NCBI GenBank assembly: GCA_029582265.1
Contig: CM055819.1
Coordinates: forward strand, 43,843,048-43,907,047
DNA: 64,000 nucleotides
Source: Zoroaster sp. YZ-2022
Lineage: Eukaryota; Echinodermata; Asteroidea; Forcipulatida; Zoroasteridae
Direction of reading: 5' to 3'
Positions 11,767-21,027 of the stretch are shown one piece after another. The notes beneath the pieces were generated by a model that saw nothing but the letters and a program-made list of their open reading frames with translations, was not told the DNA's origin and ran no database searches. The position numbers and the translations under genes were made by a program. The first letter of the stretch is position 1. The number at the start of each line of letters is the position of its first letter.

Positions 11767-12914
11767 TTACTGCATACTTGAAACTTGATTGAATTTTTCA
11801 ATCTTTGCCTACCTTGATGTTTCTGTTTCTTGTCATTTCTTTTCTCGGCCCTGCAAATGGCATGGAAGCATTTGTACGACTCAAGAGTGGTACCCATAAA
11901 TCTGTAAATCAAATGGTAATTAATTTTAGGAATGTCGGCTATTCATCCATTCATACATACATGTAAACTAAAAAATAAATGGGTCAGCATCCATCTTCAT
12001 TGTATAGACTATGAAAAATTAACTTAAGTTCCCCAAAACAAGCATCACTCCATGCTTAAAGTTATGTTTGTGCAACTACATACAAGTATTACTTTTAAGT
12101 AACTGATAAAACTCCATTATAAAGATCCCATTTTTAAACAGCGATGATTTTCCCCAAAAAAAGTGCTCCTTTGAGGATTTTGACGGATTTGGAGTGGTTA
12201 GGGTTATAGTTTATTTTGTTGGTCAAGGTTATTTTGTTGGTCAAGGTATTAACATGGTAACTATTGAAAATAATCACCAGGAATGATCTTTTTTGAAATT
12301 GTCACTTCTAAAAAGTATTATAATATCAACAATAGACACGATATTGAGGGACAGACGAGAATAAGATATTAAAAGTCTGACGACACATGTTAAATTGTCA
12401 AGGATATTTTTCATATGAGTCCAACTATTTTACAAAATATATGTAGTCTGATTATGTCCAGATATTTCTCAAATTCATTTAAAAATAATTCCTACGTTAT
12501 CTGTTTAACAGAGTTTCTGAAAGTTGTTCGTTACCGGCGACGTGGCGATCACTTATCATTATACATATGTTGTATACGTTAGTTCCAGCCCTAACGTGTC
12601 GTTAGACCATTCCTTGCTCCATGGTTAGACATGGTTTATTGGCAATATCGCACTCAACCATACCATCTGTTTCTTCCATCCACTTACACATGAAAGAAAC
12701 TTTGTCCAACTCATTTCCGAAAATGATAACAATTTGGATTCCATGCTAGACAAAATAATGCACAATACATTTGCTGCGACGCATTTTCTGCACGGGCCCG
12801 ACCGGCAGGCAAGCCATTGTTGTTGCTGCTGCATGTGCAATGCGCATGCTTGGCGGGTCATGACCTTACAAGTGCAACAGCCACCACTGTCGCTGCGCGG
12901 TCTTGTAAATTAAT
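11767..12914. other. Intergenic stretch, no gene supported
   Basis: Only short frames without domain-like content. GC content rises at 12780-12900 but no exon borders could be supported. Confidence 0.4.
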
Positions 12915-13085
12915 TTTTGAAATATTAAACTTGCGGTTTCGACAGGACGGAGAGGTCGGATTGGGGTCACGTCTGTGTACGAAAAATTACATAATTAAAG
13001 ATCTATAACATGCTGCAAAGATTGTGAAAATATCGTTTGTGGTTCATGAGATATGATTGTTTGAAAATATTAAACTTTGATTTAG
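12915..13085 (-). repeat. Dispersed copy of the 149-bp repeat seen at 37 kb
   Basis: On the minus strand it follows the same order as the 37041-37500 array: TCAAAGTTTAATATTT, CATATCTC, ACCACAA, GTGACCCCAAT, a GACCT-like word, CCTGTC, AAACCG, AAGTTTAATATT. Sequence divergence is substantial. Confidence 0.6.
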
Positions 13086-13200
13086 TGTAATTCGATATCT
13101 AATGACTTCACTATGACGTCACAACTTAGAATAAAACTACATGTTAAGGTCTAACTATGTGTAAAGTTTTAAGGTTCTGTGAACTCTGCAACTATGTTGT

Positions 13201-13437
13201 AGAAGAAGAAGAAGAAGAAGAAGAAGAAGAAGAAGAAGAAGAAGAAGAAGAAGAAGAAGAAGAAGAAGAAGAAGAAGAAGAAGAAGAAGAAGAAGAAGAA
13301 GAAGAAGAAGAAGAAGAAGAAGAAGAAGAAGAAGAAGAAGAAGAAGAAGAAGAAGAAGAAGAAGAAGAAGAAGAAGAAGAAGAAGAAGAAGAAGAAGAAG
13401 AAGAAGAAGAAGAAGAAGAAGAAGAAGAAGAAGAAGA
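13201..13437. repeat. (GAA)n/(TTC)n, about 79 perfect units
   Basis: About 237 bases of uninterrupted GAA triplets. Poly-Glu and poly-Ser frames here are not genes. It directly follows the 3' hairpin of the minus-strand LINE, so it is best read as that element's (TTC)n tail after expansion. Confidence 0.97.
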
Positions 13438-13462
13438 GGTGTTTGGCTCCAACCCAAACACC
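13438..13462 (-). other. Perfect 9-bp-stem hairpin at the LINE 3' end
   Basis: GGTGTTTGG and CCAAACACC pair perfectly around a 7-base loop. The hairpin separates the LINE 3' region from its simple-repeat tail. CR1/L2-type elements typically end in a short stem-loop plus microsatellite that reverse transcriptase recognises; that role is inferred here. Confidence 0.7.
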
Positions 13463-13529
13463 TAATAAACACTATTATGATCACTGTTACCAAGACCAGA
13501 ATGTTGGGTAACATTTGAAAATAAGTCGG

Positions 13530-13975
13530 GTGTGTCGGTAAATATGTGGTTTAACATGAGCAACCTTCTGGCTATCAGGGAAACAACTGGAAGAAACAGA
13601 TTTGTTTACAATAATTGTTATATACTTAGCAAACACATCAATATTTTGTTTTATTAGCGAAGTTGGTACTGGATCACGTTTACATGATTTTGATGGCGAT
13701 TTCATGATGAGTTTCTTGATGTCCGTAACACTAGTAGGCTCAAACATAGACAGTCTACAATGTGGATCCTTGTGTGGCGGTGTTTGTGATAGAATGGCAG
13801 GTACTGGGGGAAAAGAAGGACGGATATTCTCAATTTTTGTGACAAAAAAGTTTGAAAATGCATTTGCGATGTTCTGATCGGAGTTTGTAGATGGAAGCAC
13901 TGGAGTTTTGGGTTTATGAAGCAGCTTTTCAACAATGTTAAAGATTTTTTTCTGGTCGCCAGAGCTCTCTTCCAC
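13530..13975 (-). pseudogene. LINE reverse transcriptase, N-terminal piece
   Basis: Contains a linker-like start (DQKKIFNIVEKLL) and the early RT block KSPSKSCKRDPVPTSLIKQ, then SSSCFPDSQKVAHVKP. The catalytic palm, including the Y-x-D-D box, is absent because the element is deleted just downstream. Nonfunctional. Confidence 0.75.
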
Positions 13976-15060
13976 AAGAGATGAGTAGTGAGTTATTTTT
14001 GTTCTTCACAATATCACGTTGGTTACAGTATTCTTGCCGATGTACTCCAAGTTTCCCATTGTCACGCCATTTTCGCTCAAGTTGACGGCGGATTTTCCAT
14101 GCAGCACGAATATCATCATTGAACCAGGGGGATTCAGATTGTAGTTTAACAGTTCGAGTTTTTTGCGGAGCATGATCGTCCAAGATGTTACGGACAGTAG
14201 ATTCAAATAGATTGACACAAGAATCCAGCTCACCGTCTTCAAGGTTTACATTTTCCAGTTGAGATTCAATAGCATGACATAAATCTTGGATATTTACATT
14301 TTTCCAGTGGTGAGTAGTTACAGAAATGGTAGGTATGGGAGGTTTTTTAAGGTTCATATCTGCCATGATTGCATAATGATCAGATAAGCCGGGATGGATA
14401 GTTATATTTGAGATGAGAGGTGAAGTATGTTTACGCGTTATCATGAGGTCAAGACAGTGACCATATCGATGAGTGGGTGCTGTGATGTGCTGGATAAGTC
14501 CATGAGCAGAGAGCATATCTTTAAACTGATTTGCATAATTGTTTGAAGTGATGTCCATATGAATGTTAAAATCGCCGATTAAAATAATGTCAGATGGGTG
14601 CAAGAGATAATAGACAATTAATTTCTCAAATTCATGGAGAAAAATGGAGAAATTTACATGTTTACCATCAACATCCCTTTCTGGTCGATATAGGCTATAT
14701 TAACAAGGCGAACAGATCTAGAGTTGCATGTTACCTCAGCATGCAGAGATTCAAATGTTAGGTAGTCAATTTTAACATTTTTCATACTGACAGATAAACT
14801 GGATCTAAAGAGAAGTGCAACCCCCCCCCCCCCCCACCCACCCACACACACACACACCGGTCTTCTTTGGTCTGGGGATATGATGGAAAGAGTAGCCAGC
14901 AGGAGTGCACTCGCGGGGTAGCAAGTCATCATCAGGTTTAAACCATGTCTCGGATATGGCAACAAGATCCAAATTGTTTTGAAGTTCAAAGTCAACAAAT
15001 TCATCCGATTTGTTACATATGGATTGAGTGTTCAAGACACAGAGCTGAAGTTTAGACTCA
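13938..15060 (-). pseudogene. LINE APE endonuclease, broken by frameshifts
   Basis: The endonuclease start NTQSICNKSDEFVDFEL and the SETWFKPDDD box lie at about 14930-15025. The Mg-binding IGDFNIHMD lies near 14565 and the catalytic SDHYAIM near 14370. These residues are conserved, but the domain is spread over three frames, with shifts near 14690 and within an expanded (GT)n/(G)n tract at 14820-14858. In active LINEs the domain nicks target DNA. Confidence 0.8.
14820..14858. repeat. Poly-C / (CCCA)n / (CA)n tract inside the endonuclease frame
   Basis: Fifteen or more C followed by CCCA and CA repeats. On the coding strand this lies where CR1-like endonucleases carry a Gly-rich turn before VALLFRSSLSV, so codons for that turn appear to have expanded and broken the frame. 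Confidence 0.8.
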
Positions 15061-15082
15061 TCATGAACATTTGGAGTTGAAG

Positions 15083-15628
15083 TTATGCCAATGTCGCTTG
15101 TTGATGGGTTGCTGGGGGTTGGTCAGGCCGGAGTGCTGGTTGTGTAAGTTTGTCCATTCTACGGCGACCAGCTTTTTTACCACTGTGTGTGCGGCGGTAT
15201 GTTTTGGGTTGATTGTCAAGTATTCCAAGACAGTTTAATTGACTCAATGCTGAATAAGATAAAGCTGCATCAGTACATGGAGTATTGCGAAGATTGAGTA
15301 GTTCATTACGGCTATAGGAATTTTTATGGAGCTGAGTGGCGTTGGTGGGTGTGTTGATCAGTGTTTCAGGTCCAGGGTTTGGGTTTATGTCACCAGAAAT
15401 TAAAAGTTCCAGGTGAAAGGTGGCAGATGAATTATCATAATGTGATACAGGACAACTCAACAATTTAAGATGGCGGATTTTTTTTATTTTATGTAGCATA
15501 CAAGCTGTAGGTTGCATGCTGTAGTCATATTCTAAAAATGAGTCATTGAGACACAATGGTTCAGATAGCAAGAGTAGAATAAACATAATGTAGACCTCCA
15601 TTGTCTGATCACTAAGTTCTTGATCCAA
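15083..15628 (-). CDS. LINE N-terminal region with 2A-like (NPGP) motif
   Basis: A 181-residue frame. It opens with a hydrophobic stretch (residues 11-26, EVYIMFILLLLSEPLC) that could act as a signal sequence. Residues 80-87 read DINPNPGP at 15368-15391, preceded by LELLISG. This matches the 2A ribosome-skipping motif D-(V/I)-x-x-N-P-G-P, with Asn in place of the usual Glu. APE-type LINEs are known to carry such motifs at their N-terminus. The frame ends in a frameshift just before the endonuclease. Confidence 0.7.
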   Translation of the reverse strand: MDQELSDQTMEVYIMFILLLLSEPLCLNDSFLEYDYSMQPTACMLHKIKKIRHLKLLSCPVSHYDNSSATFHLELLISGDINPNPGPETLINTPTNATQLHKNSYSRNELLNLRNTPCTDAALSYSALSQLNCLGILDNQPKTYRRTHSGKKAGRRRMDKLTQPALRPDQPPATHQQATLA

Positions 15629-15956
15629 ACAAAAGGCTTGTGGTCAAGATACAGGTTATAATCTCAAGCTATAGGTTTAAATCTAAGTCAGGGTTGACTG
15701 CACAACAAAAATGAAGATAGAAGATGGATATCCACTACACAGTAAAATCTTACAGCAGAGACAGACCAAATACAACAGTTTTTCACTTATTATAAGAAGA
15801 CAAATGTACCAATACTGACATAAAACGTCCAGTAGATTCCACGTGTAATAACAAATCCACTAGTATAAAAATGAAGACACATTAGCTCTACAAAACACTT
15901 ATTTAACACAAAACTGGATAGCTGTTATGAGTGGCTGCTTGTTAGGCGCTCACATA

Positions 15957-16397
15957 AACATTTCTGCACCACACAGGAGCGCAGAATTCATCAGAAGTGT
16001 AACACTGGCTCTCCTAGTTCTGGTCATACAGCACAAGCTGGCACAAGCCAGACAAAATCTGGCACAGGCCGGCACAGGACGGCATAGGGCGCTGCGTGTC
16101 ATAAGTTAATATCATACTGGTTAGCCAAATTTTGGTGGAATGTAACAGAACTATCTAACTTTAGACCAAGTTATGTTAAGACATGCAGGTGAACACACTA
16201 ATGAAGTCATCTGTTGGCAACACTTAAAATGCATTAAGGTTCAGGACTTTTCATAATTCCCCGGAGCGCCTTTGTGCCGCCATTGTGCTGTATGGCCGGC
16301 CAGAAGTACTACAGCCAGTGTCACCCTATGCCATCCTATATAGTTTATGTGTACATTTCTGCTGAATTCTGCTCTCCTGTGTGGTGCAGTAGAAAAC
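15957..16397. repeat. Imperfect inverted repeat, arms about 120 bp
   Basis: The left arm (about 15957-16075) and right arm (about 16268-16397) are reverse complements with small gaps: CTGCACCACACAGGAG, GCAGAATTCA, ACACTGGCT and CATACAGCACAA recur in the same order. The spacer is about 190 bp. It could be a foldback element or a palindromic rearrangement. No gene is supported here. Confidence 0.6.
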
Positions 16398-16920
16398 ATA
16401 CTCTTGTGGTGGACAGGAGCCTGAACAATACCCTGCGCTTAATTACCAGGTGCCTTCGACCCAGCCCTAGAAGAAGTACCCAGCCTACACAGCCTCGCGG
16501 GAAAGAAAGCAGTGAATCTAGCTGACTAATCAAGTTGATGAATTGAGCACACCTGTAGGTAGAGACAACTATATAGCCCATGTGAACCCTTTTAAGCCGG
16601 TTGATGATTTCCTGTGCCTAAAACGAGGCCAGGGTGACCTTCCATTGGATATTCCCTTCCCGAAAATAAAACGTGTGTATTGAGTTCGGATAGCAGATGA
16701 ATTGCTCACAGTTCATACATCACACAGCAGTCTCCATGTTAGGGGAAGCTACATTTCGGGATGGGATGCGGAACATGCACAAGTGCCCAGTGCTGCCTAC
16801 ATTCCAACACTATTGTATTGTCTGGCTTTGTGAGGATACCGTACTGTATCCTTTCAAAAGTTCATTTCAGGATTTGGTGCTCCCATACAGCGTGGATCTA
16901 CAATAAGGCTTCCTTGTAAA

Positions 16921-17058
16921 GGTGGATGCAGCTTCCTATTAAAGGTTGATGCAGCTTCCTATTAAAGGTTGATGCAGGTTCCTATTAAAGGTAGATGCAG
17001 CTTCCTTGTAACGGTGGATGCAGTTTTCTGTTAAAGGTGGATGCAGCTTCCTTGTAAA
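16921..17058. repeat. 23-bp minisatellite, six units
   Basis: Units follow GGTNGATGCAGCTTCCTATT plus AAA, with partial units on both sides. The fourth to sixth units vary (TTGTAAC, TTTTCTG). Confidence 0.9.
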
Positions 17059-17462
17059 GGTGGACTCACCATCCCAAACAGGAAGCTTCTTCTTAAGTCA
17101 AGTAACATTGGCGAGATGTTGGATCTTCTTTCACCCTAGTGCTAAGAATTATCAGCTCAGCTTATTATGAGGGCAAACAAATAGTGGACCAGAAGATCAT
17201 TTTCACTGTTAACATATTTTTCGTGTTTAGGTCATCCAAAGAAACAACAAAATATCGGTGGTGGTGGGTTATGGGGGCGGGGTGCACGGTAGACCCCTCC
17301 AGCCCACAGAATACGTGTTTAGGCATCAGATCACTGTTTTTAGATCATCCCATAACATTCATGCAGCACCAGTAGTTATCGATAAACTCTATTATAACTA
17401 AACTGCCCAAGAACACATTCATTAAATAAAAGACAGTCAAACATTTCAATGTAAATTTGGGG

Positions 17463-17533
17463 CTTGTTTTTCAATATTAATCATATATTAATCAATATAT
17501 TAATCAATATATTAATCAATATATTAATCAATA
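17463..17533. repeat. 12-bp AT-rich tandem repeat
   Basis: About five units of ATATTAATCAAT. No adjacent gene is recognised. Confidence 0.85.
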
Positions 17534-18085
17534 AAAAAGTGCACAAAAATGTTTACCCTCATTTTTACATATTATGAATTTGCCAGTCATGTAATTAATT
17601 AAAACAAGGTTGGGCCTAAACAACCCGATTAATATTTTAATATCAGTCATACAATTGTATTTATATTTTCCAGTTTGTCCCATGTTATGACCATGTACTG
17701 TAAAACATGGGCCGAATTTTGTTTTCTTTATGTTGGTACACAAACCATACAGCAAACTAAATTATATTACAAACTGTAGTGGAGATTTAACCTAAAATGT
17801 AACAAACAAATTCACAGATATTACACATACCAGAATTCTGGCATATTTAACGAGCGAGTCTAAACGAAATGGGTCTCACTTTTTCAACAATTTAAATAAC
17901 GCACAGATTTGTGTGCGTGTGTAGGGGTGAGCGCAAGTACCAGCCCTAATCAGTAGGATCGTCTCCCAACTATGACGTCACACGGAAGCATCGACTTGGG
18001 TGTTGTGACTTTTGGTTTTCAGAAATGTGAAAACGGGGCTGTAGAAAACATGCTAATATTGAGATTGTTTCAGTTTTAAAATTCT
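17534..18085. other. Non-genic stretch at the 3' side of the gypsy fragment
   Basis: No coding sequence supported. It may hold degenerate 3' sequence of the gypsy element ending near 18090, but no LTR-like terminus was found. Confidence 0.4.
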
Positions 18086-18089
18086 AAAA

Positions 18090-18266
18090 AAGGTATTCCG
18101 ACGTACGGCCCGGTTTGTCAGAACAAATTTGCTCGTACTTTTGGAGTAGGTTTGATAAATCTTTCTGTTGGTCATTGTGCAAATGGCCAAGGATTTCATC
18201 CAAGTTAGCCAGAATTTCAGAATTTGAAAGCTGCACAGCGAAAAACTCAAGTTCAGACGTTTTTGT
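18090..18266 (-). pseudogene. Pre-RT linker of the Gmr1-type element
   Basis: In the same frame directly after the integrase stop at 18267: LSNSEILANLDEILGHL, then LLQKYEQICSDKPGRT. The SDKPGRT-type motif is the hallmark just upstream of gypsy reverse transcriptases, which is why integrase-before-RT order is called. RT itself is absent. Confidence 0.7.
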
Positions 18267-19211
18267 CTAAAGGTCTTCATTACATGAATTGTCATCGTCG
18301 GGTTTTGACTCAATAACAGCTACCCCCACTGGTTGACCAAAATTATCACGCTCATAATACTTCTTGAGCATGTTAACATGACAAACTCTTTGGTTCTTTC
18401 TTCGGTCTAGGGTACTGATTACGTAATTAACATCATTGAGTTTCTTTTGGATACAGTAGGGCCCACTAAACTTCGCTTTAAGGGGCTCGCCAGGCAGAGG
18501 CAACAGCACTAGTACTTTCTCGCCGGGTTTAAAGATGCGGACCTCAGATTTATTGTCTGCTCTTGTCTTCATGACCCGTTGAGACACCTTGAGATGTTCT
18601 TGTGCCACAGAACACGCCTTGGATAACCTCTGTTTGAAGTTCGACACATAGTCGAGCAGATTGGTCTCATCCTCCTCTGCCAAAAATCTCTCCTTAATTA
18701 GTTTCAAATGCCCCCATACCTCATGACCGTAGACCAACTCAAACGGAGTAAAACCAGTTGACTCGTTCGGTGAGTCCCTAGTGGCAAACAACAGAAAGGG
18801 AATTCCTTTGTCCCAATCTTCTGGGAAATCCTCGCAGTATGCTCTTATCATATTCTTGAGGGTTTGGTGGTACCTCTCCAGAGCTCCCTGAGACTGCGGG
18901 TGATATGCAGATGATTTCAACTGCTTGATCCCCAGCTCAAGCAGGACTTCCTGAAACACACCGGACATGAAGTTAGACCCCTGATCGGACTGCACTTCTT
19001 TCGGTAAACCATATCTTGTGAAAAACTGCATAAGGGCCTCAACAACAACTTTGGCTGTTATCTTCCTCAGTGGAATGGCCTCTGGAAATCTGGTTGACAA
19101 ATCCATGATGGTCAACAAAAACTGATGCCCGGACTTCGTCCGCGGTAGAGGACCAACACAATCCACTAGGACTCTTGTAAATGGCTCATCAAATGCAAGA
19201 ATCGGTATCAT
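18267..19211 (-). pseudogene. Gypsy integrase catalytic core and C-terminal domain
   Basis: DDE residues are visible: VDCVGPLPRTKSG (first Asp), VQSDQGSNFMS (second Asp) and YHPQSQGALERYHQ (Glu). The C-terminal part (FKPGEKVLVLLPLPGEPL to KFSGPYCIQKKL) is the usual GPY/F module. The domain itself is uninterrupted across 314 codons, though it lies between two in-frame stops. Integrase inserts the cDNA copy into the genome. Confidence 0.9.
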
Positions 19212-19232
19212 CGGTGCAGGCTTGATTGATGG

Positions 19233-20048
19233 CTATGGTTTTCCCACCATCTGACACGTATGGCACGTCTTGCAGAATTTCACGACATATTGGTGTAGCT
19301 TAGGCCAATAAAAATGTGCCATAACTCTAGCTTGAGTCTTTCTGATGCCAATATGACCTGCAACCGGAATCTCGTGAGCAATTCTCAAGATCTCATCACG
19401 GTAACACGGAGGAATAACAATTTGATGGACAATACTCCATTCTTCATCAGCTGGTCTCTGGGTAGGTCTCCATTTCCTCATTAACACGCCCGACTTGACG
19501 TAGAAGCATTCTGGAACCCCCTTAGCCTCTTCCTCAGAACACGCTGTCTGGACGAGCTTCCTCAAATCTGGGTCCGCTTTCTGCTTCTCTATCAGCGTGG
19601 ATCGGCTAAATTTAGCATCTTGAGACACTCCCTCATTTTCTTCAAAATTATTGAAAAAAGTTTCAGCCAGCCAAACACCAGAGTCCTCCTCTATAGGCAC
19701 TGACTCTGCAACCTCTTTTTCCGTCTGTTTCATCTGATATCTTGTCACTGCACATTCTAGGAAGATTTCTGGGAACTCCTCCTCCAAAGAATGAATTTCT
19801 GGCTCATCCACAGGTTCACCAGAGACAATAGGGGATGCCGACACTTTACCTCCCGAAACGTCATTACCTAGCAAAAATCCGACACATTTCATCGGTAGAC
19901 TAGGAACAACTCCAACATCCACAGGGCCAGTGATCAATTCACATTTCAAATTCACCCTATGCAACGGGACAGGCATAAAATTACCCCCAATACCTTGAAT
20001 CAACATTTTCGCATTCAGCGAACTTTCTGACAACACATCCTTCAGCAT
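19233..20048 (-). pseudogene. Gypsy protease end, linker and integrase zinc domain
   Basis: Begins inside the protease (after DTGA), with the flap-like FLLGNDVSGGKV. A linker with EFPEIFLECAVTRYQ follows. The integrase H2C2 zinc finger closes it, with H at HEIPVAGHIGI, FYWPKLHQYVV, then CKTCHTC. It ends at a TAG, after which the same frame continues into the integrase core. Confidence 0.8.
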
Positions 20049-20049
20049 C

Positions 20050-20599
20050 AGTGACTGTGACGCGCCTGTATCCCTTAGGATAACAACTGAACTGCCGGCT
20101 TCATCAGACGCACACGAAACATCACCACAATAAACAAATCTTTGTAGACCTCATCAACTTGGTTGATTTCATCAAACACCTTCGAAGAAGAAACACGGTA
20201 GCCATCGGCCTCACCGGACTTCCTACCAAGTAGAGTGTCCTTACGGACAAAAGCGACAGGCTTTTCAGAACGCTCTCGCTCGTCAGCGATGAACTTGAAA
20301 CATCTCGCCTTCGTGTGGCCCTTTTTGTGACAGTAATCACACGGAGGAAAAAAAAATCTTCTTTTGGTCCTCCTTGGCTCCACTTGGTGATGAAGACTTC
20401 TTATTCGATGGATCAGGATTTCCAGTGCTAGACTGTGCCTCGGGACCTGACTTGCCCTCATCAGTGTTTTTGTAGAAACCCTTAGACCGGAAATTAGTTT
20501 TACCCATACTCATATTGTGAGTTAATTCATAATCATCGGCTACCACTGCAGCTTTCTTTAATTTGATGATCTGGTGTTCTTTCAAATGGGTTTTGATAC
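20050..20599 (-). pseudogene. Gag C-terminus, zinc knuckle and protease start of the Gmr1-type element
   Basis: Gag-like LKEHQIIKLKKAAVVADDYE leads to a knuckle CDYCHKKGHTKARC at about 20300-20345. The frame slips at the A8 run at 20346-20354. A further slip separates the knuckle frame from the protease, whose RDTGASQS active-site motif lies at about 20055-20080. The retroviral-type protease would cleave the polyprotein. Confidence 0.75.
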
Positions 20600-20981
20600 T
20601 GTAGCGAACAATATAGACTGACTGTTACGCCCCGCCGGCTCAAGGGACCCGCCGGCACCCCAAAGGCCATGAACCTCTTCCTGGAAATAGGCCACGGAAA
20701 TAGTCTCCGGAAATGAGCAATTCGGCGAACAATAGATGCCGCAACACTGGATATAAAGAAGCGGATGCTTGGCGCGCTGGCAGCTAGCCAGGTATTTCGC
20801 GCCCTTTGCCGTTTTGTTTAGCACCAGTAGAAATAATTAGGTAAACCAGTTGTTGAGTTGATTTTGTCCGAGTAGGACGTTAATAAAGAGTTCTCTGTGT
20901 TCAGATAAATTTGGTTTACTGCTGTGTAAGTTTGTTAGGCGTTTTGCGGCAGACCTTACAAGTACCTAGGGATACGCTACA
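20600..20981 (+). repeat. 5' LTR, 382 bp
   Basis: Starts TGTAGCG and ends CGCTACA, the inverted TG...CA termini of LTRs. A TATA-like ATATAAAG lies at 20751-20758 and a polyadenylation signal AATAAA at 20883-20888, giving a plausible U3-R-U5 layout. The adjoining flank is Gag sequence of the other gypsy element. Confidence 0.85.
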
Positions 20982-20986
20982 AATAG

Positions 20987-21003
20987 TGGCTAGCGGTGGG
21001 ATT
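20987..21003 (+). promoter_or_regulatory. Primer binding site, tRNA-Leu-like
   Basis: TGGCTAGCGGTGGGATT starts 5 bases after the LTR. It resembles the complement of a tRNA-Leu 3' end (TGGCAGCGGTGGGATT type) with one extra base. The tRNA identity is an inference. Confidence 0.55.
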
Positions 21004-21027
21004 TATCAGCAGAATAAACCTTGAAGA

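Larger units (their letters stand above)
13438..15640 (-). mobile_element. CR1-like LINE, internally deleted and frameshifted
   Basis: The minus strand reads in order: an N-terminal region with a 2A-like motif, an APE endonuclease, the start of a reverse transcriptase, then a short 3' region, hairpin and (TTC)n tail. Almost all of the reverse transcriptase is missing: the frame leaves RT sequence shortly after the HVKP segment near 13540 and enters the 3' region, so the loss is internal rather than the usual 5' truncation. At least three frameshifts separate the domains. The CR1 assignment rests on the APE endonuclease style, the 2A-like motif and the hairpin-plus-microsatellite 3' end; an L2-type relative is possible. 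Confidence 0.8.
18086..20599 (-). mobile_element. Gmr1-type Ty3/gypsy fragment (integrase before RT)
   Basis: Order on the minus strand: Gag C-terminus with zinc knuckle, aspartic protease, linker, integrase, then the linker that normally precedes reverse transcriptase. Standard gypsy elements have integrase last; Gmr1-like elements have it before RT. The fragment is cut on both sides. Gag is interrupted at 20,599 by the LTR of the plus-strand element, and the RT side stops near 18,090. Two in-frame TAG codons and frameshifts make it inactive. Confidence 0.8.

Noticed and set aside
13155..13514. Poly-Glu, poly-Ser and poly-Leu proteins
   Set aside because: They translate the GAA/TTC tract; the coding flanks belong to LINE sequence in another frame.
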